Origin: an uncultured Chitinophagaceae bacterium
GTDB lineage: Bacteria; Bacteroidota; Bacteroidia; Chitinophagales; Chitinophagaceae
Assembly (NCBI GenBank): GCA_937958995.1
Contig: CALGAP010000020.1
Coordinates: 1 to 6,749, forward strand
DNA: 6,749 nucleotides
Reading direction: 5' to 3'
Positions 1 through 6,326 of the stretch are shown here, in pieces (the first letter of the stretch is position 1; each line of letters starts with the position of its first letter). Under the pieces are notes generated by a model. That model saw only the letters and a list, made by a program, of their open reading frames with translations, ran no database searches and had not been told where the DNA came from. The position numbers and the translations under genes are program-made.

Positions 1-59
1 CACACGAATCGCTGGGCAACGTTCCACCCGCAGAATATATTCAATCCGTTTCCCTGTGA
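1..59 (+). CDS. IS3-family transposase OrfB, C-terminal end (partial)
   Basis: Only the last 18 codons are present. Reading in the third frame from position 3 gives HESLGNVPPAEYIQSVSL followed by TGA at 57-59, and the two preceding bases fit a proline codon. The RPHESLG..PP..Y pattern is the classic C-terminal signature of IS3-family OrfB integrase-core (DDE) transposases, just beyond the catalytic glutamate. The catalytic residues are upstream of the window, so activity cannot be judged. The full protein is normally made by a programmed frameshift between OrfA and OrfB, which also cannot be seen here. Confidence 0.75.
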   Translation, partial: HESLGNVPPAEYIQSVSL

Positions 60-76
60 TTACTAAAAACTCAAAA

Positions 77-116
77 ACTCTAACTCAAAGTGGCCCGGAA
101 ACAAGGGGAGTTGACA
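77..116. repeat. Putative right terminal inverted repeat of the IS3 element
   Basis: The segment lies between the transposase stop and the arsM remnant. Read inward from 116 it starts TGTCAACTCCCC and runs to ACTTTGAGTTAGAGT, the kind of end seen in Bacteroidota IS3 elements. The partner repeat is outside the window, so the length is a guess. Its minus strand supplies an accidental C-terminal extension and a TAG stop (80-82) to the arsM remnant. Confidence 0.45.
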
Positions 117-409
117 CCGCAACATAACTTTTCCGCAAAGACGGTTATACTGTAAATTCCAACACCAGACTGTTTATATGAAACGATCTCTTCCTGCGAT
201 AAATAATTGTAGAGAATGTCATCCGGGATTACAATTTGCTTCTCTTTTTGTATCCGAACGCTTATAAACCCGCTGTCCTGGATCAGTTGCATGTATTCTT
301 CCTTTTGGATGGCGCTTGCTACGCAACCGGCATACATTTCTGCCGCCTCCTTCAACTTATCCGGCAATTTTCCGCTAAGTACAACGTCAGAAATACAAAA
401 ATGACCGTC
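117..409 (-). pseudogene. arsM: arsM remnant: C-terminal third of arsenite methyltransferase
   Basis: ArsM transfers methyl groups from S-adenosylmethionine to As(III) in the cytoplasm. The minus-strand translation carries the C-terminal hallmarks of bacterial ArsM in order: DGHFCISDVVLSGKLPDK (the strand after the usual LKPGGHF of the Rossmann fold), EMYAGCVASAIQKEEYMQLI with the conserved arsenic-binding cysteine of the YxGC motif, IPDDILYNYL, and GIYSITVFAEK followed by Cys-Cys-Gly. The SAM-binding motifs and the N-terminal cysteines are missing: similarity starts at about 409, and upstream the frame is only the antisense-like shadow of the neighbouring gene's end. At the other end the protein runs into the IS3 terminus and stops at TAG 80-82, giving a foreign tail. 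The only start in the open frame is a TTG at 365-367 inside the conserved region. A full-length ArsM is roughly 270-290 residues and about 95 remain, so this is almost certainly a nonfunctional relic. Confidence 0.8.
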
Positions 410-429
410 AGACTGGCCAAATTTTCTTT

Positions 430-1356
430 TTATGCGAGTTGGTATTTCTCCAGTTCTTCTTTTATGGTGTTGATATTGTAAGGACTCAACAAATCTGTAC
501 TGGTACCGGTTTCAAGGGCAGTAATATAATCTAAAACCGATTTGTGATTTTTCCGGCTTTCGGATGTTATCAGGCAAATAAGGTCAGCCAAATGATTTTG
601 GTAACCCTCAACATGCTTTTGCTTAAATTTTTGTTTGAGCGTTTCAATAATGCCGAGTTCCTTTAATAATACTATTTTCAGAGGCAAACTGAGATCGCTC
701 TTTGTTTCTTTTTCATCTTTGTATTTTTCGAGGGCCTTTTGCAAATCAGCCAGATGTTCAGCCAGCAACAATCCCTGGGCATATAAAAAAAGTTCAAGGA
801 ATTTTCTTCTGATGGTTATCACGTTATCGTTACCATAATTATACGCCTTAAATCCATTGTAAAAAATGGTAAGGAACTTGATCCTGAACGAAGATTTGCC
901 CGGTTGTTCAAGAGTATGTTTCGTCCAATTAACTACGGTTGCAAGCGTATCAATTCTTGCCTCTAAATATTTGATTTCATCTGTGGCAGCTTCGAGATCC
1001 TTCTTTACCTGGTCGTTAATGATCTGCCTTGCATCCAAAAACTTTTGCAGGATATACCGGTTCAGATAAATCCTTTCGAGTTTTGAAAGAGGTCTTATGT
1101 CGAAGCTGAGCATTTCTTTTTCGGTCTGGAAATTTTTCTGAAGCAGGTTATTCTCACGGTTATCCTGATGGAATATATCGGTAAACTGAGAGGTCTTCAG
1201 CTCGTTTCTATACCAGGAGGCTTCGATGTCATACTCCGGAAACTGAAAGGGTACGATACCAAATTCTCTATCGAAAAATTGAACTTTTTGCTGATAGTCA
1301 ATTTTTGCGAACTCCTTTGAAAGCATGGAAATATGTTCTGTTTCTGGCTTTTGCAT
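430..1356 (-). CDS. Conserved-looking hypothetical protein, 308 residues, unrecognised
   Basis: No family could be assigned. The protein is charged and mostly helical by composition, with no signal peptide or membrane segment, so it is probably cytoplasmic. Residues about 110-140 (NDQVKKDLEAATDEIKYLEA) look like a short coiled coil. Residues 183-215 are another helical stretch. The C-terminal part from about 222 (LPLKIVLLKELGIIETL, then HLADLICLITSESRKNHKSV and SPYNINTIKEELEKYQ) resembles C-terminal helical domains seen in uncharacterised Bacteroidota accessory proteins; this is an impression only. The ATG at 1354-1356 is the first start in frame; no Shine-Dalgarno sequence is seen, as is usual in this phylum. 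The stop at 430-432 lies only about 20 bp from the arsM breakpoint, so the gene may have arrived with the rearrangement that truncated arsM. It is divergent from the receptor operon and has no obvious partner. Confidence 0.75.
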   Translation of the reverse strand: MQKPETEHISMLSKEFAKIDYQQKVQFFDREFGIVPFQFPEYDIEASWYRNELKTSQFTDIFHQDNRENNLLQKNFQTEKEMLSFDIRPLSKLERIYLNRYILQKFLDARQIINDQVKKDLEAATDEIKYLEARIDTLATVVNWTKHTLEQPGKSSFRIKFLTIFYNGFKAYNYGNDNVITIRRKFLELFLYAQGLLLAEHLADLQKALEKYKDEKETKSDLSLPLKIVLLKELGIIETLKQKFKQKHVEGYQNHLADLICLITSESRKNHKSVLDYITALETGTSTDLLSPYNINTIKEELEKYQLA

Positions 1357-1361
1357 GAAGG

Positions 1362-1369
1362 CAAAATTA
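1362..1369 (-). promoter_or_regulatory. Possible -7 element (TAATTTTG) of the 308-residue gene
   Basis: On the minus strand TAATTTTG fits the Bacteroidota -7 consensus TAnnTTTG exactly. No convincing TTG -33 element lies 19-21 bp upstream. The box sits five bases before the ATG, so transcription would be leaderless or nearly so. In AT-rich DNA such a match can easily be chance. Confidence 0.2.
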
Positions 1370-1481
1370 TCTTATAGTTAAATGTGTGTAAGAAAGATAT
1401 TTTGGAGTTACTATTGTATTTAAAAATCAAATAAGCTCAAAAGCATCAAACTTCCTGAAAATAACCGCTTTAGCTGCTCTC

Positions 1482-1525
1482 TTAACAATTAATTAATATT
1501 ACCGTAATGTACCCATAATACGGGA
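1482..1525 (+). promoter_or_regulatory. Four 11-bp phased TAAY repeats: candidate response-regulator operator
   Basis: Four consecutive 11-mers read TTAACAATTAA, TTAATATTACC, GTAATGTACCC and ATAATACGGGA, so TAAC/TAAT recurs at 1483, 1494, 1505 and 1516 with exact 11-bp spacing. Direct half-sites at about one helical turn are how OmpR/PhoB-type winged-helix response regulators bind; Escherichia coli PhoB boxes also use 11-bp units. The array ends four bases before a -7-like box and 27 bp before the receptor ATG, the position expected for an activator that replaces a weak -33 element. The motif sequence is not the enterobacterial Pho box, so the regulator is inferred from geometry only. Confidence 0.45.
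1502..1523. repeat. Imperfect inverted repeat in the receptor promoter region
   Basis: CCGTA at 1502-1506 pairs with TACGG at 1519-1523, and inside it ATG at 1507-1509 pairs with CAT at 1514-1516, leaving the loop TACC and an AA bulge on the right arm. It overlaps the last two 11-bp repeats. It could be a dyad operator, a small hairpin, or a by-product of the repeat. It is not followed by a T-tract, so it is not a terminator. Confidence 0.35.
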
Positions 1526-1529
1526 GGCA

Positions 1530-1537
1530 TTTCTTTG
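1530..1537 (+). promoter_or_regulatory. Possible -7 element (TTTCTTTG) for the receptor operon
   Basis: TTTCTTTG differs from the Bacteroidota -7 consensus TAnnTTTG by one base (T instead of A at the second position). It lies 15 bp upstream of the receptor ATG. No good TTG is found at the -33 spacing, where the phased repeats lie instead. This would suit an activator-dependent promoter. Confidence 0.3.
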
Positions 1538-1552
1538 CCCAAAATTTAACAG

Positions 1553-4339
1553 ATGCCCCGTATTTTGACACTAGTAATTTGTCTTCTCGTTGCAACGTTT
1601 ATTCAGGCCCAGACAATCAAGCTCTCCGGTAAAGTGGTTAACGAAAAAAACGAGCCAATCGCTGGGGTGACCGTAAAAATTACAGGCGGTACAGGAACTT
1701 CAACAGATGTTGAAGGTCGTTACAGCCTAACGCTTGTTCCTGGACAAAAGTATGAATTGGAATTTTCTGCGATCGGATATGCCGCGAAAAAAGTTAATGA
1801 GATAGAAGTTGGAGAGAAACTGGACAATGAACTCAACCTTGTATTGATAGCTGCTGCTCAGAATTTGGAAGGGGTAACTGTGAAAGCTACTTCGCGGAGA
1901 CAAGAAAGCACTGCAGCCTTATTAAATTTTCAAAGAAACAATACATCCCTTTCCAGCGGTATTGCTGCTGATTTCATAAAACGTACCCCTGACAAGAACA
2001 CTGGTGAAGTTTTGAAAAGGGTAAGTGGCACCTCAATACAGGACAATAAGTACGTAATAGTTCGCGGTTTAAGTGACAGGTACAATCAGGCGCTTCTTAA
2101 TGATGCTCAAATGCCGAGCTCAGAACCGGATAAAAAGGCGTTTTCCTTCGATATTATTCCCGCAGTAATGATTGATAATATCATCATCAATAAAACCGCT
2201 ACTCCAGATTTACCGGGAGAATTTGCGGGCGGTCTAGTACAAATCAATACCAAGGACATCCCAACCAAAAATTCACTTTCAGTTGGTATATCCATCGGTT
2301 ATAATTCGCAATCTACTTTTAAGGATTTTACCAGCAATCCTCGCAAATCAACGGATTGGCTTGGGTTTGACAATGGTGATCGTAGCCTTCCGTCTGGCAT
2401 GCCAAGCACAACAGGCTATCGTAGCCTGACTAGTGAACAGAAAATTGAGCGCACTAAAACGTTTAAAGGTGATGTATATTCTGAAGAAACCAATAAAGCA
2501 TTACCGATCACAACAATAAACCTGACATGGACAAATGTTGCAAAGTTTAAAAATGATGCGAGCTTTGGAACAATCATAGCCTTATACCACCGCCAGGGAA
2601 TGACCATTTATGACGAGGTTGAAAGAGGACGTTTTGAGCAGGTACGGTCACCAATTTTCACCGGGACAGAAGTGCAAAACAGGTATTCAGTCAACGCAGG
2701 CGTATTAGCCAACTTTACCTACATAAAAGGAAAGCATAAGATTTCATTCAAAAATCTTTTCAATCAATTATACGAGGATAACTATTATAACCGCACTTTG
2801 AACAACACAGGTCGCTTGCAGATCGTATCGCTCCGATCTTCATTCTTAAATCAGCGATCTTTGTATAGTGGTCAATTGGAAGGTGAGCACGTTCTTACAA
2901 AATCAGGTATAAAGTTCAAATGGAACGGAAATTTTGCTTACAACTACAAGACGCAGCCGGATTTCAGGACAGCGCAATACGTGAAAAGCTCATCGGATCC
3001 TGCAGCCAAATTTCAAATGGATGAGGACGATACACGCCGTTTCTTTTCTACACTGCAAGACTATACAACAGGCGCAAATGGCTCATTGACCATTCCGTTT
3101 GCTCTCGGTAACAACAAGCAAACGTTGAAAGTGGGTGGTGGTACATTGCTTCGTTTTCGCGATTTTAAAGCCAGGGCATTCGTTTATCGTGCCGCCTCTT
3201 CGTCTACTGACATAACTATTCCTTATGATCAGGCTTTCTTACCTGGCAATATTAATAGTAACGGCGTATACCTGGATGAACAAACGCAGAATACAGATAA
3301 ATACTTTGGTGTATCAGCACTGAATTCAGGGTATGTGATGCTTGATAACAAGATCGGGGAAAAGTTTCGCGTAATTTGGGGTGCGAGAGCTGAATTCTTT
3401 GAGCAGTTCCTGTCCTCCCGCGATCTCTCGTTGAAAAGAGTGGTCATTAACACAGAAAAGTGGGATATCCTCCCTTCTTTGAATCTTACTTACAGTGTAA
3501 ATAACAAAAACCAGATAAGGTTTTCTGCATCACAAACTGTCGCACGACCTGAATTCAGAGAGATCGCCCCATTCCAGTTTTTCGATTATGAGCAAATTTG
3601 GGGTGTAAGCGGGGATGTGGATCTCAAACGCACATCTATTCTCAACGGAGATATACGCTATGAGTATTATCCCAAGTCGGGCGAACTTATTTCATTGGGC
3701 ATATTAGCAAAGCACTTCGATAATCCCATTGAATTAAGAATGGACCCAGGTAGCAACGGGGACCGTTGGCTGTTTAATTATGCCAATGCAGATAAGGCAT
3801 TGTTATACGGCGCTGAAGTCGAAGTAAGAAAAAGTCTTGATTTCATCACCGAGGGATTAAGAAACCTTACTTTCATTGGAAACTTTACCATCTTAGAATC
3901 AAAAGTTACATTAACTACCGAACAAGCCAGCGGTGTAAAGGCTGAACAGGACAGACCTTTATTCGGTCAGTCACCGTATCTGATTAACGCAGGTTTCCAA
4001 TACGCAAATACAAGCTGGAATGCTACAATACTGTATAATAGAATCGGCCCACGTTTAGCACTGGTCGGCGATCCTACGGGTGCCGGTTTCTATGCTATTT
4101 ACGAAAAGCCAAGAAATGTAATTGACTTGCAAGCATCAAAAAGGATACTGAATAATAAAGGAGAATTGAAGTTTACTGTTTCTGATATATTGAATAATAA
4201 GTATGCCTTTTACGATAATCCATCATCCGGAGCAGGTTATAAATTTAGTGAAGGCGACAGGATTAATTACGCTTATACACCTGGTACTACTATAACTGTA
4301 GGCTTTACCTATGACTTTGATTTGAAAAAGAAAAAATAA
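1553..4339 (+). CDS. TonB-dependent outer-membrane receptor (non-SusC type), 928 residues
   Basis: This outer-membrane active-transport channel would be energised by TonB-ExbBD. A signal peptide covers residues 1-19 (hydrophobic ILTLVICLLVATF, likely cut after QA). Residues 22-100 form a carboxypeptidase-regulatory-like beta-sandwich (GKVVNEKNEPIAGVTVKITG, then STDVEGRYSLT). A TonB-box-like LEGVTVKA is at 105-112, and the plug runs about 115-235 with VIVRGLSDRYNQALLND at 168-184 and ATPDLPGEFAGGLVQINT at 216-233. The rest is a 22-strand-type barrel ending GFTYDFDL plus a KKKK tail. The RGL..RY plug with PDLPGEF.GG marks a TonB receptor class also found in Proteobacteria, distinct from SusC. 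An in-frame TAA at 1547-1549 makes ATG 1553 the only good start. It is followed after 34 bp, without a terminator, by a lipoprotein gene, so the two are probably one operon. Upstream lie 11-bp phased repeats. Substrate unknown; phosphate-related uptake is only a hypothesis. Confidence 0.92.
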   Translation: MPRILTLVICLLVATFIQAQTIKLSGKVVNEKNEPIAGVTVKITGGTGTSTDVEGRYSLTLVPGQKYELEFSAIGYAAKKVNEIEVGEKLDNELNLVLIAAAQNLEGVTVKATSRRQESTAALLNFQRNNTSLSSGIAADFIKRTPDKNTGEVLKRVSGTSIQDNKYVIVRGLSDRYNQALLNDAQMPSSEPDKKAFSFDIIPAVMIDNIIINKTATPDLPGEFAGGLVQINTKDIPTKNSLSVGISIGYNSQSTFKDFTSNPRKSTDWLGFDNGDRSLPSGMPSTTGYRSLTSEQKIERTKTFKGDVYSEETNKALPITTINLTWTNVAKFKNDASFGTIIALYHRQGMTIYDEVERGRFEQVRSPIFTGTEVQNRYSVNAGVLANFTYIKGKHKISFKNLFNQLYEDNYYNRTLNNTGRLQIVSLRSSFLNQRSLYSGQLEGEHVLTKSGIKFKWNGNFAYNYKTQPDFRTAQYVKSSSDPAAKFQMDEDDTRRFFSTLQDYTTGANGSLTIPFALGNNKQTLKVGGGTLLRFRDFKARAFVYRAASSSTDITIPYDQAFLPGNINSNGVYLDEQTQNTDKYFGVSALNSGYVMLDNKIGEKFRVIWGARAEFFEQFLSSRDLSLKRVVINTEKWDILPSLNLTYSVNNKNQIRFSASQTVARPEFREIAPFQFFDYEQIWGVSGDVDLKRTSILNGDIRYEYYPKSGELISLGILAKHFDNPIELRMDPGSNGDRWLFNYANADKALLYGAEVEVRKSLDFITEGLRNLTFIGNFTILESKVTLTTEQASGVKAEQDRPLFGQSPYLINAGFQYANTSWNATILYNRIGPRLALVGDPTGAGFYAIYEKPRNVIDLQASKRILNNKGELKFTVSDILNNKYAFYDNPSSGAGYKFSEGDRINYAYTPGTTITVGFTYDFDLKKKK

Positions 4340-4373
4340 CCCCAACTTTTAAAAATAGAAATAATAATCATTT

Positions 4374-5741
4374 ATGAATACGTTTAAACAGACCTTGCTG
4401 ATTGCTATAACATCCCTGTTTATTGCATCGTGTGTAAAAGTAAATTTCAACGACGAAAACGGCGGTGGTGGAGGTGGCACCAATCCAGATGACCCCAACC
4501 AAACAAGGGTTCTTGTTGGCTCTTATGAAAGAGACATTACCCTTGATGGTGGTGCTTATACACTTAAAGGATATGTATATTTTACGAACGGAACAACACT
4601 TCGTATTCCGGAAGGCACAATAATAAAAAGTGATATATCAGAAAAGGGCGCTCTGATCATTGAAAGGGGTGCTAAAATAGAGGCGTTAGGTTCTGTTCAA
4701 AAGCCAATTATTTTTACTTCAGGCAAACCTGCCGGAAGCAGGGAACGCGGTGACTGGGGCGGAATTATACTTTTAGGCAATGCACCTACTAACAGGCCCT
4801 TATCGCCCGCTCCTCTAATTGAAGGCGGTGTTGACCGTCGTTATGGTGGTACTAATGCCGCTGATAACTCTGGTACTATGCGCTACGTAAGGATAGAATG
4901 GGCCGGAGTAGCTGCAGAGCCTGGCTCCGAAATCAATGGCTTAACACTTGGAGGTGTAGGTTCCGGTACGACCTTGGAATATATACAGGTTTCTTATGCC
5001 AATGATGACTCTTATGAATTTTTTGGTGGAACTGTCAATGCTAAATACTTGGTCGCTTATGCTACTTCTGATGATGATTTGGACTTCGATTTTGGTTATA
5101 CAGGCAAAATTCAATTTGCTGCGGTTCAGCGCAGACCTAACATTGCGGATTCTGATGCCGGTAACGGTGTAGAAGCCGATAATGATGGCGCTGGGTCAAC
5201 AGCTACTCCTTTCACAAAACCTATATTATCTAATATTACCTGGGTTGGCCCCAACGGCGATCCCGCTACAGATGGTCAACTTAATTATGCCAACAGATGG
5301 AGAAGGGCCGCGCGTTTTGAAGTCCACAATTCAATTTTGATGGGTTATCCTAAGGCCGGATTATCACTTGAAAGTGCTGCAACCGCTGATGCTTACAATA
5401 CTGACGCTTCCATATTCAAAAACAATCTAGTTCATGCGTTGGCTGATGCCTATAAAGTAGATGCAACCGCAGGTGGAGTAATAACAGCCGCTCAGCTTAA
5501 AACTAAAGCAGAGGCTAACGGCTGTATTACCTACACCAATGCAAATGACATTATGCTGGAAGCTCCTTTTAACTTTGATGCTCCCAACTTTATGCCTAAA
5601 GCGAATTCTCCTGCTTTAACAGGTGCTGTCTTTACAGGCTTGGACCCGTTCTTTACAAACGTTCCTTATCGCGGAGCGTTTGGTACAACGAATTGGTTGA
5701 CCGGATGGGCAAGCTTTACTCCTCAGACGAATGTGTACTAA
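4374..5741 (+). CDS. Surface-type lipoprotein with predicted beta-helix fold, receptor partner
   Basis: Residues 1-20 are a lipoprotein signal ending in the lipobox IASC with Cys20 as lipid anchor. A flexible acidic and glycine-rich linker follows (NFNDEN, then six glycines at 30-35, TNPDDPNQ), typical of Bacteroidota lipoproteins tethered to the outer membrane and often surface-exposed. The body has short repeated beta-strand patterns, e.g. LRIPEGTIIKSD, GALIIERGAKIEALG, PIIFTSGK, GDWGGIILLGNAP and TMRYVRIEWAG, suggesting a parallel beta-helix. Acidic clusters stand out: DDSYEFFGG (211-219), SDDDLDFDFGYTG (232-244) and DSDAGNGVEADNDG (259-272), which could bind cations or ligand. It is not a SusD: there is no TPR-like helical signature. 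It sits 34 bp after the receptor gene in the same direction, and a strong terminator follows. I infer a substrate-capture or lid subunit of the receptor. No catalytic motif is recognised. Related proteins are sometimes annotated only as hypothetical or by misleading transporter names. Confidence 0.85.
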   Translation: MNTFKQTLLIAITSLFIASCVKVNFNDENGGGGGGTNPDDPNQTRVLVGSYERDITLDGGAYTLKGYVYFTNGTTLRIPEGTIIKSDISEKGALIIERGAKIEALGSVQKPIIFTSGKPAGSRERGDWGGIILLGNAPTNRPLSPAPLIEGGVDRRYGGTNAADNSGTMRYVRIEWAGVAAEPGSEINGLTLGGVGSGTTLEYIQVSYANDDSYEFFGGTVNAKYLVAYATSDDDLDFDFGYTGKIQFAAVQRRPNIADSDAGNGVEADNDGAGSTATPFTKPILSNITWVGPNGDPATDGQLNYANRWRRAARFEVHNSILMGYPKAGLSLESAATADAYNTDASIFKNNLVHALADAYKVDATAGGVITAAQLKTKAEANGCITYTNANDIMLEAPFNFDAPNFMPKANSPALTGAVFTGLDPFFTNVPYRGAFGTTNWLTGWASFTPQTNVY

Positions 5742-5763
5742 GAATAAATATTGCACTATATTC

Positions 5764-5792
5764 ACAAAGCCGCTTTTATAAAGCGGCTTTGT
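5764..5792. terminator. Rho-independent-type hairpin terminator ending the receptor operon
   Basis: ACAAAGCCGCTTT at 5764-5776 is perfectly complementary to AAAGCGGCTTTGT at 5780-5792, a 13-bp stem with a TAT loop (12 bp with a five-base loop is equally possible). It begins 23 bp after the lipoprotein stop codon and is followed by TTATTCT, a modest T-rich tail. The left arm is preceded by AT-rich sequence, but no minus-strand gene ends here, so it serves the plus-strand operon. Confidence 0.88.
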
Positions 5793-5813
5793 TTATTCTA
5801 AACTTCAAATCCG

Positions 5814-6320
5814 ATGTATTTAAAGAGTATTTGTTTTTTGGTTTTAGCAAGTATTGTAATTCTTGCATGCAATAGCGGAAGCCGAAGCAGCAATGACACA
5901 AATAAAGATTCGCTTAGTTCCCATACCGACTCAATGCGGACGGGAACTGATGTGGAACCTATATTGAAACAAGCAGACAGTTTACAAATATTATATTATG
6001 ACGATCCGGATGGTGATTCCCTGCGGTACTCACGTTTTTTTACTTACACGCCGACAAGAGATTCAAACACTATTAGATATCTGCTTTTGTGCCTGGAACA
6101 GCCTTTTGTGAAGTTAAATGCAGTAAAGGATTGCAGATCTGAAGGCAAGATATATATGTTCGATAGAGAGGACCCTTTAAAAACGATCTATTTTTCTACC
6201 CGGTGCGATAGCTGCTGTTATCTTTATTTTATTAAGAGCGGAGCCTTTCTGTATTTTCCCTTGTCAGACAATATGAAACGTTCCTTAAAAGAAAATAAAG
6301 CAAAAAGCCAGAAACCATAA
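5814..6320 (+). CDS. Small putative lipoprotein of unknown function, 168 residues
   Basis: No family was recognised. The N-terminus is a lipoprotein signal (Lys4, hydrophobic ICFLVLASIVI, lipobox ILAC with Cys19), which also supports this ATG over any other. Residues 20-45 are a Ser/Asn/Thr/Asp-rich linker (NSGSRSSNDTNKDS), and a soluble domain of about 120 residues follows. It includes an acidic YYDDPDGDSLRY at 61-72. Cysteines are at 93, 107, 131, 134 and 135, the last three as CDSCC, so a disulfide or metal site is possible in the periplasm. The C-terminus is basic (MKRSLKENKAKSQK). It lies 21 bp after the operon terminator, so it probably has its own promoter, though no clear TAnnTTTG box is visible. 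It converges tail-to-tail on the next gene with six bases between stops and no terminator between them. Confidence 0.75.
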   Translation: MYLKSICFLVLASIVILACNSGSRSSNDTNKDSLSSHTDSMRTGTDVEPILKQADSLQILYYDDPDGDSLRYSRFFTYTPTRDSNTIRYLLLCLEQPFVKLNAVKDCRSEGKIYMFDREDPLKTIYFSTRCDSCCYLYFIKSGAFLYFPLSDNMKRSLKENKAKSQKP

Positions 6321-6326
6321 GAATCA

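Larger units (their letters stand above)
1..116 (+). mobile_element. Right end of an IS3-family insertion sequence
   Basis: The first 59 bases encode the C-terminal end of an IS3-type OrfB transposase. The non-coding tail that follows ends in TTGACA at 111-116, so the outward-read end begins TGTCAAC, which fits the TG...CA ends usual in this family. The exact boundary at 116 is inferred: it is where the arsM-like reading on the minus strand (ending Leu-Cys-Cys-Gly) stops and IS-like sequence begins. The left end and any target-site duplication lie outside the window. The element appears to have inserted into the 3' end of arsM. Confidence 0.7.

Noticed and set aside
80..367. An independent 95-residue gene starting at TTG 367
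   Set aside because: The start falls inside the conserved ArsM C-terminal region, similarity continues upstream of it, and the C-terminus is encoded by the IS end. It is a relic of arsM.
635..1069. Two plus-strand reading frames of 67 residues each
   Set aside because: Both are antisense to the 308-residue gene, Ser/Phe-rich as expected for shadows of a Lys/Glu-rich protein.
1197..1430. 77-residue minus-strand reading frame overlapping the start of the 308-residue gene
   Set aside because: It overlaps the better-supported gene in another frame and has low-complexity, non-protein-like composition.
4340..4373. Separate promoter or terminator between receptor and lipoprotein genes
   Set aside because: The 34-bp gap is AT-rich with no hairpin and no TAnnTTTG box, so co-transcription is the simpler reading.
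4374..5741. SusD/RagB-type lipoprotein, suggested by its place after a TonB receptor
   Set aside because: The sequence has short beta-strand repeats and glycine/aspartate turns and none of the helical TPR-like or RagB motifs of SusD.
5693..5875. 60-residue plus-strand reading frame spanning the operon terminator
   Set aside because: It overlaps the ends of two convincing genes in another frame and reads through the hairpin.
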